Of a stretch of DNA of 64,000 nucleotides, positions 17,972 through 27,211 are shown in pieces. How positions within the stretch are numbered: position 1 is the stretch's first letter; each line of letters opens with the position of its first letter. A model generated the notes under the pieces. The model saw only the letters and a list, made by a program, of their open reading frames with translations. It searched no databases and was not told where the DNA came from. The DNA is from Halonotius roseus (GTDB lineage Archaea; Halobacteriota; Halobacteria; Halobacteriales; Haloferacaceae): contig NZ_SESI01000001.1 of the NCBI RefSeq assembly GCF_006861655.1, positions 1-64,000 of the forward strand. Direction: 5' to 3'. The translations under genes were made by a program, and so were the position numbers.

Positions 17972-18272
17972 CCTATTTCTAGGTAAGTGTGGCAACAAAT
18001 ATAATTTTCCCGAGCCCAGCCAAATCCCAGAAGCGACCATTCTTGGATCGAGGTATCCAACAGCTGCGCTGTGTGGGCGATCCATCTTGCACGCCCGGCA
18101 CCCATGTTACGCTCATCGGTGTTTCGCTCAGTTGGGAAGGAGCCAATGGGGACGTTGTTAATTGGGGAGAGGCTGTTCAGCAATCTTTGACAATGAGAAT
18201 AGGCATTGATTACCGACGCCGAAGCCCGACCAACCCCGACTACTTTTCGGCGACTCCCCACAACAGGGAGTC
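17972..18272. other. Intergenic stretch between the toxin-antitoxin pair and yihY-like gene
   Basis: Holds the toxin-antitoxin promoter on the minus strand and leads into a GTG start on the plus strand. Open frames exist on both strands, but their composition does not look like haloarchaeal protein. Composition is lower in GC than flanking genes. I see no gene. Confidence 0.5.
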
Positions 18273-19073
18273 GTGAACGCTCGAACACGGGCCGCGTCAA
18301 CGACGAAGGCGGTCGTGGCGACGGCCAGAGACAAGGAGATCACCTTTCTGGCCGCCGCCGTCGCCTACTACGCCTTCGCCTCGTTGCTGCCGGCACTGCT
18401 GTTGTTGCTCGTCGTGGCGACAACACTCGGTGGCGCAAACGTCGCCGACCAACTCGTCACCCTGACCAGCGGCTTTCTGACGCCGGCCGGCCAGGAGACG
18501 ATCACCGGCGCGATCGCCGACGCCCCCGGTGCCGGCGGCGCGACCGTCGTCGGGGTCGCCGTTCTCGCGTGGAGCACGCTCAAAGTCTTCCGCGCGCTCG
18601 ACACCGCCTTTTTGACCGTCTACGGCCAGACCGACACCGCGGGGTTCGGTGGACAGCTCCGGGACGCGATACTGGTCGTTCTCGGGATCGGCGGCGGGAT
18701 GGTAGTCATGATCGTGCTTGCGGTCGTGTTGGCCGCGCTCCCGCTCGGCCCGTTCGGCTGGCTGGTCGGGATTTTTGGGCTGCCCGGCGTGTTGGCGCTC
18801 GCCTTGCTGCCCGTCTACCGGCAGTTTCCGAACCCGCCGATCCCGGTGCGGGAGGCCCTGCCGGGGACGGTCTTCGCGGCAGTTGGCTGGACGCTACTGC
18901 AGGCCGGCTTTCAGCTGTATGCCGCAAGCGCGACCCAGTACGCCGCCTACGGCGTCATCGGCGGGATTCTGCTGTTGGTGACGTGGCTGTATCTCGCGGC
19001 GAACATCGTGATCCTGGGGGCGATCATCAACGCGGTACTGGCCGGCGTCGATAGTGTGGAGGTACCGACATGA
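18273..19073 (+). CDS. YihY/BrkB-family inner membrane protein
   Basis: A 266-residue membrane protein with six predicted helices and the family pattern FLAAAVAYYAFASLLPALLLLL at the first helix, WSTLKVFRALDTAF, and LPVYRQFPNPPIP before the last pair. The family (YihY, once misnamed RNase BN) has no proven activity. It starts with GTG after the hairpin-like GACTCCCCACAACAGGGAGTC just upstream. The next gene, also membrane-located, follows on the same strand. Confidence 0.85.
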   Translation: MNARTRAASTTKAVVATARDKEITFLAAAVAYYAFASLLPALLLLLVVATTLGGANVADQLVTLTSGFLTPAGQETITGAIADAPGAGGATVVGVAVLAWSTLKVFRALDTAFLTVYGQTDTAGFGGQLRDAILVVLGIGGGMVVMIVLAVVLAALPLGPFGWLVGIFGLPGVLALALLPVYRQFPNPPIPVREALPGTVFAAVGWTLLQAGFQLYAASATQYAAYGVIGGILLLVTWLYLAANIVILGAIINAVLAGVDSVEVPT

Positions 19074-19145
19074 CTGAACTGTTCGGCCTCGGTTCCGATT
19101 CCGGATCGGCAGTTACAACACCCCGGCAGCCGAGATGTCGGATAC

Positions 19146-19631
19146 ATGTCGCCTGAGCGAACCGGTGAGGAGTCGACTGCTGACGACGGGTCGAGCGGCG
19201 GCGACGGCGCGGATGCGACAGCGGCCGACGACGGCGACCGCGTCGAGCCGCGCGGTGCCCCGGATATCGGCGATCTCGACGACCGACTCGCGGAACTTCG
19301 CGCGGAGTTCGACGAGTTCGAGGATGATATCGAGGATCGAACCGTCGACAAATCGGCCGTCGAATCCGATCTCAAACGGTACGTCCGCCGGAAGCTTCGC
19401 CGCGGCCACGCCCGCGGCTGGGGCCCGTATCTCGTCTTGCTGTACGGCACGATCATGACGCTCGGCGCGTTCTATTGGCTCCAGAACGACTGGGTAGCGA
19501 TCCTTGCGATGCTGATCATCTTTCTGTCGACGCTCGGCCTCTACACGCTGTTCGTCATCGTCGGCGTCGGGTTCAACGTCCTTGGCGCGCCCGGCAAGGC
19601 TCTCGATCTCGTGCGTGATCGACGGGACTGA
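19146..19631 (+). CDS. Haloarchaeal coiled-coil membrane protein
   Basis: A 161-residue protein. The first 40 residues are acidic and disordered, residues 40-75 form a coiled coil (DDRLAELRAEFDEFEDDIED), a basic stretch follows (RYVRRKLRRGHARGWG), and two membrane helices span about 95-115 and 118-145. It resembles a conserved haloarchaeal membrane family of unknown role. It starts 72 bp after the YihY-like gene. Confidence 0.65.
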   Translation: MSPERTGEESTADDGSSGGDGADATAADDGDRVEPRGAPDIGDLDDRLAELRAEFDEFEDDIEDRTVDKSAVESDLKRYVRRKLRRGHARGWGPYLVLLYGTIMTLGAFYWLQNDWVAILAMLIIFLSTLGLYTLFVIVGVGFNVLGAPGKALDLVRDRRD

Positions 19632-19717
19632 GCGCGGCGTTTGTGCCGACAGCGGCGGCTGACGGGCGTCTGACGCTGGGATAGGCTTAGGTGGCTGCCG
19701 CCCGATAAACAGCTCAA

Positions 19718-20125
19718 ATGGTCAAATCCACAGTCAGATTCTCCGAGACGGTGATGGATCGCGTCGAGGAGCTTGTCTCCGGCGATCAGTTCTCCAGCAA
19801 ATCGGAGTTCCAGCGGTTTGCCGTCGAGTACGTCCTGTCGGAAATCGACGACTACGAACCCGAAATGCTGGATTTCGATGATGTCCGCGATGAGGTGTTT
19901 CCTGATCGTGTAGAGCGGGGGGAGGTAGCCGGCGAGGACGACGGCGAGTTCTACCAGGTCGCCGCTCGCGTCCGACAGTTCGCCTTGCGCGGTGAGATCG
20001 ACACCGCCCGCGAGTTGATCGATACACAGTATCCCGCGACCGACCCGCGGGCGATGGTGCTCGACGACATCATCGAAACCTACCGCACCGGTGACTCGCT
20101 GGGGAACCGCGTTGCCACCGAGTGA
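19718..20125 (+). CDS. CopG/Arc-type ribbon-helix-helix regulator
   Basis: A 135-residue protein. Residues 2-45 form a ribbon-helix-helix (VKSTVRFSETVMDRVEEL, SSKSEFQRFAVEYVL). The C-terminal 85 residues are helical and acidic. It resembles haloarchaeal RHH regulators that control their own operon. The flavin reductase gene begins only 12 bp downstream, suggesting co-transcription and possibly that the regulator controls it. Confidence 0.78.
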   Translation: MVKSTVRFSETVMDRVEELVSGDQFSSKSEFQRFAVEYVLSEIDDYEPEMLDFDDVRDEVFPDRVERGEVAGEDDGEFYQVAARVRQFALRGEIDTARELIDTQYPATDPRAMVLDDIIETYRTGDSLGNRVATE

Positions 20126-20137
20126 TCGTTCGCCGCG

Positions 20138-20716
20138 ATGAGTGAGCCACACGTCCTCGGACTCGTCGGAAGCCTCCGCGAGCACAGCTACACCCGGCTG
20201 GCGACCGCCCACGCGCTTCGCGGAGCCGAGGCCGCCGGCGCGACAACGGAGTTGCTCGATCTCCGTGAGTATGACCTGCCGCCGTTGAACCCCGACATGG
20301 ACGAACAGGGCGATAGCGCGACCGTTATCGATCGCGTCGACAACGCCGATGCCGTGATCCTCGGCAGTCCGATGTATCACGGTTCGTACTCCGGCGTGCT
20401 GAAAAACGCACTCGACTACTGCGGATTCGACGAGTTTGAGGGGAAAACCGTCGGCCTGCTTGCCGTTTCTGGTGGTGCGTTCCCGGTGACGACACTGGAA
20501 CATCTCCGGTCGGTCTGTCGCGCGCTCAACGCGTGGGTACTCCCACATCAGGCCGCAGTTCCAAAGGCCCACGGCGCGTTCGAAAACGGCGAATTCGTCG
20601 ACAGCGACACCGCCGACCGGGTGTCGACACTCGGCGAGCGTGTCGTTCGGTATGCGGATATCGAGCGCGAGCCGCCGACATTCGAGAGCGACCAAAACCA
20701 GGGAGCAGACGACTGA
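20138..20716 (+). CDS. NADPH-dependent FMN reductase
   Basis: A 192-residue flavodoxin-fold protein. Seen: GLVGSLREHSYTRL (phosphate loop), ADAVILGSPMYHGSYSGVLKNALD (the conserved family signature, written across residues 69-92) and LLAVSGGAF. It reduces FMN or quinones/azo compounds with NAD(P)H in the cytoplasm. It lies in a probable operon with the RHH regulator just upstream. Confidence 0.88.
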   Translation: MSEPHVLGLVGSLREHSYTRLATAHALRGAEAAGATTELLDLREYDLPPLNPDMDEQGDSATVIDRVDNADAVILGSPMYHGSYSGVLKNALDYCGFDEFEGKTVGLLAVSGGAFPVTTLEHLRSVCRALNAWVLPHQAAVPKAHGAFENGEFVDSDTADRVSTLGERVVRYADIEREPPTFESDQNQGADD

Positions 20717-20822
20717 CGGGTCGCACACCTCACTCGGCGTTCGACAGCCCGGTCGACCTGCTGTGTTTCCCAAAATAGCCTGAAGCAGACCGATTATAGT
20801 TATCCAGCCGTTGAGAGCAACT

Positions 20823-21023
20823 ATGAGCCAAGATCCACTGGAGACGGTGCAGACGCTGCTTGAATCGGTGATCGAGGAGACCGACGACGCCGAGGTTCAT
20901 TACAAGCTGCGCTCGGCACTCCAGATCCTGGAAGCAAGCAAGGAGGAGGTTTCGACGCTGAAGGAGGCCGCCGCGGATCACCCGGAGCTCGAAGACCGAC
21001 TCAGCGATCTCGGCTACCTGTAG
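20823..21023 (+). CDS. Small conserved haloarchaeal helical protein
   Basis: A 66-residue acidic, entirely helical protein (ETVQTLLESVIEETDDAEV, then RSALQILEASKEEV). The ATG at 20823 is preferred over an upstream TTG; a TATA-like GATTATAGTT lies about 27 bp before it. It abuts convergent birA with no gap. The function is unknown; such small coiled proteins are often well conserved in haloarchaea. Confidence 0.65.
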   Translation: MSQDPLETVQTLLESVIEETDDAEVHYKLRSALQILEASKEEVSTLKEAAADHPELEDRLSDLGYL

Positions 21024-22001
21024 TCACGCCGGCCGAAGGTGCTCACAGTCGCCGGCATGGACGATCTGCTCGCCGCTGTCGGTGTCGACGACGAGCGCGC
21101 CGGGGAACTGTACGTCGACGGCCTCGCCCTCGATCTGTTCTCGGCCCGTATCGACACGGACTGTCCGGCCGAGCGTGCTGCTGTAGGCCCGCCACTGCTC
21201 GATGACCGTGTCTGGATCGGCCACCAGCGTCGACAGCGATTCGAGGATCGTCTGAAGCACCGCCCGGCGATCGACCGCGCCGACCTGTTCTTGGAGGCTT
21301 GTCGCGCCGGCCGGCAGCGCGTCGCCGGCGATGTTGACGTTGAGCCCGATGCCCACAAGCAGCCACGAGACGCGATCGGCCTCGCCTTCCATCTCGGTGA
21401 GAATCCCCGAGAGCTTCCGGCCGCCGCGGTCGTCGGCCGGGTCGTCACCTTCGTCCACATCGCCGCCTTCGCTGTCGTCGTCGACGAGCACGTCGTTGGG
21501 CCATTTGAGCGTCGCGTCGACGCCGACGGCGCGACAGGCGTCGACGACGGCGACGCCGGCCGCCAGCGTCACCAGCGGGACATGCGCCGCCGGCAACGAC
21601 GGATCGAGCACCGTCGACGCCCAGATCCCGCCGGGTGGAGAGTCCCACGATCGCTCAAGTCGCCCCCGACCGCCGGTCTGTTCGTCTGCAACGACGACGA
21701 CATCGCGGTCGCCGTCGGCCGCCAGCTCGCGGGCGCGATCGTTCGTACTCCCGATCGAGTCGTGGTACTCGACGGTGTACGGGGCGTCTAACTCGTATTC
21801 GATGGCGGCCGCGCCGTAGTCGGGTACCGCCGTGATCGCGTAGCCGTCGTCGGTGCTCTCGATGGCAAAGCCATCGTCCCGCAGGGCTTCGACCTGTTTC
21901 CAGACGGCGGCCCGCGAGACACCCAGCTTCTCGGCGAGTGCCGGCCCCGATATCGGCCCCTCGGCGAAGGCCGAAAGCAGTTCACGACGCGTCTCGTTCA
22001 T
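21024..22001 (-). CDS. birA: Biotin-[acetyl-CoA-carboxylase] ligase with HTH domain
   Basis: A 325-residue bifunctional BirA. Residues 1-60 are a winged helix ([20 protein letters not shown]) for biotin-operon-type repression. The catalytic part has SIGSTNDRA, the biotinyl-AMP loop [18 protein letters not shown] and GIGLNVN. A 20-residue acidic insert ([15 protein letters not shown]) separates KWPND from KLSGILTE. The C-terminal SH3-like domain ends with GDCEHLRPA. It biotinylates acyl-CoA carboxylase subunits. Confidence 0.94.
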   Translation of the reverse strand: MNETRRELLSAFAEGPISGPALAEKLGVSRAAVWKQVEALRDDGFAIESTDDGYAITAVPDYGAAAIEYELDAPYTVEYHDSIGSTNDRARELAADGDRDVVVVADEQTGGRGRLERSWDSPPGGIWASTVLDPSLPAAHVPLVTLAAGVAVVDACRAVGVDATLKWPNDVLVDDDSEGGDVDEGDDPADDRGGRKLSGILTEMEGEADRVSWLLVGIGLNVNIAGDALPAGATSLQEQVGAVDRRAVLQTILESLSTLVADPDTVIEQWRAYSSTLGRTVRVDTGREQIEGEAVDVQFPGALVVDTDSGEQIVHAGDCEHLRPA

Positions 22002-22068
22002 ACCCCCAGCTTCGACGCCGGCGGCAAAGAGCCGTCGGATACAAGCAGGGCCGGGCCGAACCGGAGGT

Positions 22069-23067
22069 ATGCTCACGCTGCTCGCCGGCGGGACGGGGAC
22101 GCCGAAGCTGCTGGCCGGCGCGAAAGCGCGGGTCGATCCCGCCGCGCTGACCGTCGTCGGCAACACCGGCGACGACATCGAGCTCGGCGGCTTGCTGGTC
22201 TGCCCGGATCTCGATACCGTGCTGTTCCACGAGGGCGGTGTTCTCGACACCGACCGCTGGTGGGGTATCGACGGCGACACACACGAGACAAACGAGGAAC
22301 TCCACCAGTTGGCCGACGCCGCCGACCTTGACGATGGCCCGCGATACCTCCCCGACGATCGACAGACCGCCGGCCGCGAGCTCGCCCGGTGGCGACGCTT
22401 CTCGGCGGTTGCGGAGTTTCTGACCATCGGCGACCGCGATCGCGCGATCCATCTCACCCGAACCAGCCTGCTCGACGAGGGCCACTCGCTCACCGAGACG
22501 ACCGCCGTCCTCGCCGACGCCCTCGATGTCGACCTGACGCTGCTGCCGATGAGCGATGATCCCGTTGCGTCGCTCATCCACACTGATGACGGAGCCGCCG
22601 GCCCGATGCACTTTCAGGAATATTGGGTCGGCCACCGCGGTGACGTTGCTGTCGACGATGTTGAGTTCCGCGGTGCCGACGACGCCGAACCGACCGACGA
22701 AGTGCTCGGCGCGCTCGAAGAGCCGGTCGTGATCGGCCCCTCAAACCCCGTCACAAGCATCGGCCCGATGCTCGCGCTGGATGGTGTCGAAGCCGCACTC
22801 GATGCGACCGAGGTTGTCGCTGTCTCGCCGTTTATCGAAGATCGCGTCTTTTCGGGGCCCGCGGCCGACCTGATGGCTGCAACCGGCCGCGAACCAAGCA
22901 CACAGGGTGTCGCCAACAGCTACCCCTTCGTCGACGCCTTCGTCCTCGACAACGACGACGACACCGACCTGGATCGTCCGGTCGTCCGCACCGACACCGA
23001 GATCAATACCGCCGCCGACAGCAAGCGCGTCTTCGCGGCTGTCATGGAGGCACTCGACCGTGTTTGA
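22069..23067 (+). CDS. cofD: 2-phospho-L-lactate (phosphoenolpyruvate) transferase, coenzyme F420 biosynthesis
   Basis: A 332-residue CofD, which transfers the phospho-lactyl or phosphoenolpyruvyl group from its GDP-activated form to Fo to make F420-0. Signature: the N-terminal [26 protein letters not shown] and [14 protein letters not shown]. The ATG at 22069 has a GGAGG site 4 nt upstream. The following gene starts with GTG inside its last codons (8-nt overlap), the first of three overlaps in this operon. Confidence 0.95.
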   Translation: MLTLLAGGTGTPKLLAGAKARVDPAALTVVGNTGDDIELGGLLVCPDLDTVLFHEGGVLDTDRWWGIDGDTHETNEELHQLADAADLDDGPRYLPDDRQTAGRELARWRRFSAVAEFLTIGDRDRAIHLTRTSLLDEGHSLTETTAVLADALDVDLTLLPMSDDPVASLIHTDDGAAGPMHFQEYWVGHRGDVAVDDVEFRGADDAEPTDEVLGALEEPVVIGPSNPVTSIGPMLALDGVEAALDATEVVAVSPFIEDRVFSGPAADLMAATGREPSTQGVANSYPFVDAFVLDNDDDTDLDRPVVRTDTEINTAADSKRVFAAVMEALDRV

Positions 23068-23815
23068 GCCGCGACTCGCCGTCGCCAGCCTGAGCGGCGA
23101 GGCCGACGCCGAGTGGGGGCTGGCCGCGGCCGACCACGCAGGCGCGGCCTTCCTCGGTGGGATCGCCCTCGACGAGCCCGCCCGCGAGGCGGCCCGCCAG
23201 CTTGTCGCCCGCGACCGCGAGGAGTTTCTGCCACCCGATCCGCTGGCGTTTATCAACGAGCAGCTTGCGGCGGTTGCCGACGCCGATGCCGGGATCCGGC
23301 CCGGGATCAACGTCAGAAGCACCACAGTCGCGCCGATCCGTGAAGCCGCGGCGATCTGTGCCGACTACGACGCGATCCTGGAAATCAACGCCCACTGTCG
23401 ACAGGACGAGCTTTGTGCGGTTGGCTGCGGTGAGAGCTTGTTGGCCGATAGCGACCGACTGGCCGAATACGTCGCTGTCGCCGCCGAAACTGGTGCGGCC
23501 GTCAGCGTCAAGGTCAGAGCCGAAGTCGACGGCGTCGACCTCGTCGCGGTCGCCGAGCGGATCGAGGCGGCCGGCGCCGACGCGATCCACATCGACGCGA
23601 TGGATTCCGAATCAATCGTCGGCGATGTCGCCGCCGCGACCGATCTGTTCGTCATCGCCAACAACGAGGTCAGGGACGCCGCAAGCGTCCGCGAATATCT
23701 TTCCTACGGAGCCGACGCCGTCAGCGTCGGGCGACCGAGCCGCGATCCCGAAGGACCGGTCTTCAGCCGCGTTGCCGCCGCCGTCGCCGAGTGCGAGCCG
23801 GAGGTGCCGCCGTGA
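23060..23815 (+). CDS. tRNA-dihydrouridine-synthase-like TIM-barrel protein
   Basis: A 251-residue TIM barrel of the archaeal Dus-like / dihydroorotate-dehydrogenase-like group. Seen: [20 protein letters not shown], which includes the Cys-containing loop; [24 protein letters not shown]; and [14 protein letters not shown] with [11 protein letters not shown], an FMN phosphate-binding end. It is shorter than true Dus enzymes (about 320) and lacks their C-terminal tRNA-binding helices, so its substrate may not be tRNA. It starts with GTG overlapping cofD and its stop overlaps the next GTG (GTGA). Confidence 0.8.
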   Translation: MFEPRLAVASLSGEADAEWGLAAADHAGAAFLGGIALDEPAREAARQLVARDREEFLPPDPLAFINEQLAAVADADAGIRPGINVRSTTVAPIREAAAICADYDAILEINAHCRQDELCAVGCGESLLADSDRLAEYVAVAAETGAAVSVKVRAEVDGVDLVAVAERIEAAGADAIHIDAMDSESIVGDVAAATDLFVIANNEVRDAASVREYLSYGADAVSVGRPSRDPEGPVFSRVAAAVAECEPEVPP

Positions 23816-24708
23816 GCGACGATCCCAGCGGTTCCGAGCCGCGCCGCACGGCCGCCGATAACGCCCAGCTCGCCCTCCTGCTTGAGGTGAGCGCGACGCC
23901 GAAACCGGGCAACGTCGACCGCCACCGCGATCTCGACGACCTCCGCTTTGAACAGTTCATGGCCGGCGCGGTCGGCGCGGGCGCGGGGTTGCGGCAGGCG
24001 GCCGACGGCGGTGAGATCGGTCCGGCCTTCGAGCGCGCGGTCGCCGGCATGGCCGAGTTTGCCGGCGAGAACACGCAGTTCGGCTGCCTGCTGTTGCTCG
24101 TACCGCTCGTTCGGGCCGCCGCAAACGACGCACTCACACCCGACGGCGTCACCAAACTCGTCGAGGCAACGACCGTCGACGACGCGATCAGTTTCTACCG
24201 CGCGTTCGAACACGTCGATGTCGCCGTCGGCGATCCACCCGAGGACGCCGATGCCCTCGACGTACGCCGCGGGAGCGACGCCACCGAAACGCTCCGCGAG
24301 CGGGAGCTCACCCTCTACGACATCATGGGGCTCTCGGCCGATCCAAACGATGGGATCCCCGACGGCAACGCCCGCGAGTGGGTGACCGGCTTCGAGCGCG
24401 CCTTCGACGCCGCCGATCGGCTGCTGGCCGCCGAGGGCCCGATCGGCGACCGCACGGCCCGCGTCTTTCTTGCACTGCTGGCCGAGGAGCCGGACACGCT
24501 CGTGGCGATCAACCACGACGAGGCGACAGCCCGCAACGTCTCCGAGCGCGCCGCCGAGGTCGCCGACGACATCGCTGCTGGAGACGATCTCTCGGCCGCC
24601 GAAGAGCTGGCCGAGGAGTTCGTCGACGCCGGCTACAACCCCGGGACGACGGCCGATCTGACCGCCGCCGCGCTGTTTATTGCGCTTGAGCGTGGGCTGT
24701 CGGTATGA
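23812..24708 (+). CDS. Triphosphoribosyl-dephospho-CoA synthase (CitG/MdcB)-like protein
   Basis: A 298-residue protein with CitG-fold motifs: LEVSATPKPGNVDRHRDLDD, a central TQFGCLLLLVPLVRAA, LYDIMGLSADPNDGIPDGN and a C-terminal NPGTTADLTAAALF. True CitG makes the citrate-lyase prosthetic group, but there are no citrate-lyase or malonate-decarboxylase genes here. Archaeal and methylotroph homologues accompany tetrahydromethanopterin/C1 genes, so a pterin- or C1-cofactor role is a better inference. It starts with GTG in a GTGA overlap and ends in an ATGA overlap with the DUF447 gene. Confidence 0.8.
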   Translation: MSDDPSGSEPRRTAADNAQLALLLEVSATPKPGNVDRHRDLDDLRFEQFMAGAVGAGAGLRQAADGGEIGPAFERAVAGMAEFAGENTQFGCLLLLVPLVRAAANDALTPDGVTKLVEATTVDDAISFYRAFEHVDVAVGDPPEDADALDVRRGSDATETLRERELTLYDIMGLSADPNDGIPDGNAREWVTGFERAFDAADRLLAAEGPIGDRTARVFLALLAEEPDTLVAINHDEATARNVSERAAEVADDIAAGDDLSAAEELAEEFVDAGYNPGTTADLTAAALFIALERGLSV

Positions 24709-25379
24709 CCAGCGACGAGCCCGGAGCACCCCGCGACACGCCAACCGGCGACACGCCGGTCGACGAGCCGGCCAGCAACGACGACTGGCCGGTCGCGCTC
24801 CGCGGCGTCACCGAGTCGATCGTCGCCACGCTCGGCCCGAACGACCGCTGGAACATGGCCGCCCTCGGCCTGCACGCGCCCGACGAGCCCGACGAGCCGG
24901 TCGAAGCGACGACGTGGGGTAACACCCGAACCAAGCGCAACTTTCACCGACAGGGCGGCGGTGTCGTCCAGTTCACCGCCGATCCGCGGGAGTTCGTCGA
25001 CGCGGCGGTGACGATCCGCGAGGAGGATCACCCCGTGTTGCCGAACGCCGACGCATGGGTCGCGGTTGACGCCGAGGCGATCGATCGCGGCACTGAGGGC
25101 GACACCGAGTGGGAGCGATGGGAGATTCGGCCGAGAGAACCCGGTACCGTCGCCGACGAGCGGCCGCTGACGATCAACCGCGGGTTCGGGGCCGTGATCG
25201 ATGCCACGGTCGCCGCCTCCCGGTTGGACGTGCCGAGCTACGAGACAGCGACGTTGCTTGATCGGTTGTCGTACTTCGCAGAAACAGTCGAGAAATGCGG
25301 CGGGCCGCGGGAGCGGGCGGCCTTCGAGACGCTCAGCGAGGCGACCGAGTGGCGGGCGCGCGTCGCTGACGATGGGTGA
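24705..25379 (+). CDS. DUF447 family protein
   Basis: A 224-residue protein of the DUF447 family, with a flavin-reductase-like split barrel suggested by MAALGLHAPDEPDEP, TWGNTRTKRNFHRQGGGVVQF and a conserved INRGFGAVIDATVAASRL. DUF447 genes in methanogens and methylotrophs lie with methanopterin or C1 genes. It is the last member of the cofD operon, coupled by an ATGA overlap to the CitG-like gene. A 30-residue disordered N-terminal extension is haloarchaeal in style. Confidence 0.82.
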   Translation: MTSDEPGAPRDTPTGDTPVDEPASNDDWPVALRGVTESIVATLGPNDRWNMAALGLHAPDEPDEPVEATTWGNTRTKRNFHRQGGGVVQFTADPREFVDAAVTIREEDHPVLPNADAWVAVDAEAIDRGTEGDTEWERWEIRPREPGTVADERPLTINRGFGAVIDATVAASRLDVPSYETATLLDRLSYFAETVEKCGGPRERAAFETLSEATEWRARVADDG

Positions 25380-25383
25380 TACG

Positions 25384-25454
25384 GTTTGCTGTAGGAAGGT
25401 ACCGTTCGACCGCCGCCCGGTGGGCAGTTGGGGCGGTAACCGTCTACAGTAAAC
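25384..25454. repeat. Imperfect inverted repeat between DUF447 and rps17e
   Basis: GTTTGCTGTAG (25384-25394) and CTACAGTAAAC (25444-25454) are inverted copies with one mismatch, and the inner flanks (GGTACCG and GGTAACC) extend the pairing imperfectly. It could act as operon terminator or as an RNA structure upstream of rps17e. Confidence 0.5.
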
Positions 25455-25513
25455 AGTATGAGCACGCCGTCTCGGAACGAATCGTTTTAGTGTCGCTCCG
25501 GACAATCGCGGGT

Positions 25514-25699
25514 ATGGCAATCAAACCGAAGTACGTCAAGCAGCTCGGTCGGACGCTGCTTGAGGATTATCCGGAGGCGTTCAACACGGATTTCGAGACG
25601 AACAAGGAACACGTCGCCAAGCTCACCACCGTCGAATCGAAGGGCGTCCGCAACCGCGTCGCCGGCTACATCACCCGCAAAAAGGCCGCCAAAGTCTGA
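25514..25699 (+). CDS. rps17e: 30S ribosomal protein S17e
   Basis: A 61-residue archaeal/eukaryotic-type S17e: VKQLGRTLLEDYPEAF, VAGYITRKKAAKV. It is a small-subunit component. The ATG at 25514 is preceded by TTTTAGTG about 28 bp upstream, fitting a leaderless promoter. A CTTTTTC stretch right after the stop probably ends transcription. It is convergent with the GGR-family gene. Confidence 0.95.
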   Translation: MAIKPKYVKQLGRTLLEDYPEAFNTDFETNKEHVAKLTTVESKGVRNRVAGYITRKKAAKV

Positions 25700-25732
25700 T
25701 CGCTTTTTCACTACTCTTCGCAGCCCGCCGAA

Positions 25733-27124
25733 TCAGTAGACGTATTCGTCGGCGGTCAGTTGGACGTAGCCGTTTCGCTTGAACTGTCGTTTTCGCTTTT
25801 TGTAGCTGTAGTACACCTTCGCGCCGGCAAACCCGGATTTCAGCGCGCTCGGGGTGAACAGCGTCGGCCCCCGCGCGGTCAGCATCTCCCGGACGGTCGC
25901 AAACGTCCGATCCCAGTCGTCGGGGTCGTACTCCCGACAGAGGTCGGCAAAGGTGACGTTCCGCAGTAGCTCGTCGCCGATGGCGTCCTTCCAGCGATCG
26001 TTGTACGCCGAGAGGTCGCCCCCGGCGGCCAACTCGCCGGCGATCGCACCCGCGCGGACGGCGACGTGATCGCCGCCCTCGTGGAACGCCGAGGTCGTCC
26101 CCATCGCGCCGCCGGCGACCGCGATGCCGGCGTCGACGGGTGATTCGATCGGTCGCGTTGAGGAGATAGAGTAGGTTTCGGTGCCGTCGCGCTTGCCGCG
26201 ATCCTCGACGAGCGGGAAGTCGGTCTCGATGTCGTACTCATCGCCCCACACGCGTTCGAGCAGCCGCCGGATGTAGGTCGCGCCGTCGGGGATCGACTCG
26301 TCGTCGGGATGGATCAGCGGGTAGTCCCCGCGGTCGTCGACGGCGTCGAGATCGAGACCGATCGGCATCGTCAGCCCGACCCGGCAGACACGGTTGTCGT
26401 TCGGGAATACCCACGGGTAGGCGGTGTGGCCGGGCATGTGGCCCCACCAGAATTTGATCGCCGTGTTGAGCTCCGCGAAAACCTCCTCGGGGAAGCGACG
26501 GTACTCCTGGTAAGCGATGTGGTTGGCTGTCGGTGCGGCGAGCCGCTTGGAGGCAGCGGTCTCATCAGGGAGATAGTCGTCGAGAACGGCGTTGGTGACC
26601 GTTCGCTGTGGGCCGTCGGCGAGCACGAGGAAGTCGGCCCCGATGTCGTCGCCGTCGGCGGTGTGGATCGTATGTCGTGGCTCATCGCCGCCGGTCGCGG
26701 CCGGATCGCTGTCGACACCGCGGACGCGGACGCCGACGCGGTAGGTCGCCCCGGCGGCTTCGGCGCGCTCTCGCAGCCAGTCGTCGAAGCGGGCGCGGTT
26801 GAACGTGTAGCCGAAATGCTCGTAGTCGGCGTCGATACCGGTGCTCGTCAGCGTGCAGGATTCGGTCGGGCCGATAAACTCGGCGCGGTCGAGGTGCTGG
26901 ACGAGAACGTCGTCGGGGAACTCCTCAGGGTGGATATCCATGATCTCCACCCAGTAGTCGAGGATGCCCGCCGCGTCCGTGGAGTCGGGGCCGAGTGTCT
27001 CGCGGTCGGCCCGCGGGACACCCTTCTCCAAGACGAGGGCCTCGGCACCGTCGCTGGCGGCGGCGTGGGCGGCAGCCATCCCGGCGGGGCCGCCGCCGAC
27101 GATGGCAACGTCTACGCGTTCCAT
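25733..27124 (-). CDS. Geranylgeranyl-reductase-family FAD-dependent oxidoreductase
   Basis: A 463-residue flavoprotein. The N-terminal Rossmann motif is VAIVGGGPAGMAAAHAA, followed by LEKGVPRADRE; substrate-pocket segments NHIAYQEYRRFPEEVF and IKFWWGHMPGHTAYPWVFP are present, and the FAD end is GIAVAGGAMGTTSAFHEGGD. In archaea this family saturates geranylgeranyl chains of ether lipids or quinones, but paralogues vary, so the substrate is not certain. The ATG at 27124 fits a TATA-like GTTTAATAC 28 bp upstream; a Met three codons earlier is also open. Confidence 0.85.
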   Translation of the reverse strand: MERVDVAIVGGGPAGMAAAHAAASDGAEALVLEKGVPRADRETLGPDSTDAAGILDYWVEIMDIHPEEFPDDVLVQHLDRAEFIGPTESCTLTSTGIDADYEHFGYTFNRARFDDWLRERAEAAGATYRVGVRVRGVDSDPAATGGDEPRHTIHTADGDDIGADFLVLADGPQRTVTNAVLDDYLPDETAASKRLAAPTANHIAYQEYRRFPEEVFAELNTAIKFWWGHMPGHTAYPWVFPNDNRVCRVGLTMPIGLDLDAVDDRGDYPLIHPDDESIPDGATYIRRLLERVWGDEYDIETDFPLVEDRGKRDGTETYSISSTRPIESPVDAGIAVAGGAMGTTSAFHEGGDHVAVRAGAIAGELAAGGDLSAYNDRWKDAIGDELLRNVTFADLCREYDPDDWDRTFATVREMLTARGPTLFTPSALKSGFAGAKVYYSYKKRKRQFKRNGYVQLTADEYVY

Positions 27125-27211
27125 ACCGTTCACCCGGCCGGTTCGAGTATTAAACCCACGGAACGCGGGCGGAACCTCAACCGCTAACCGGCTTCGGTGC
27201 CGAACGCCGGT

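Noticed and set aside
17989-18276. A 95-residue plus-strand ORF upstream of the YihY-like gene
   Set aside because: Composition is not acidic, no family likeness, and it overlaps the toxin-antitoxin promoter.
21024-22583. A 519-residue minus-strand frame that extends birA far upstream
   Set aside because: Homology starts at the ATG at 22001; the rest lies antisense to cofD and is shadow coding typical of high GC.
23812-24708. Reading the CitG-like gene as part of citrate lyase biosynthesis
   Set aside because: No citrate-lyase or malonate-decarboxylase genes accompany it; the neighbours are F420/DUF447-type genes.
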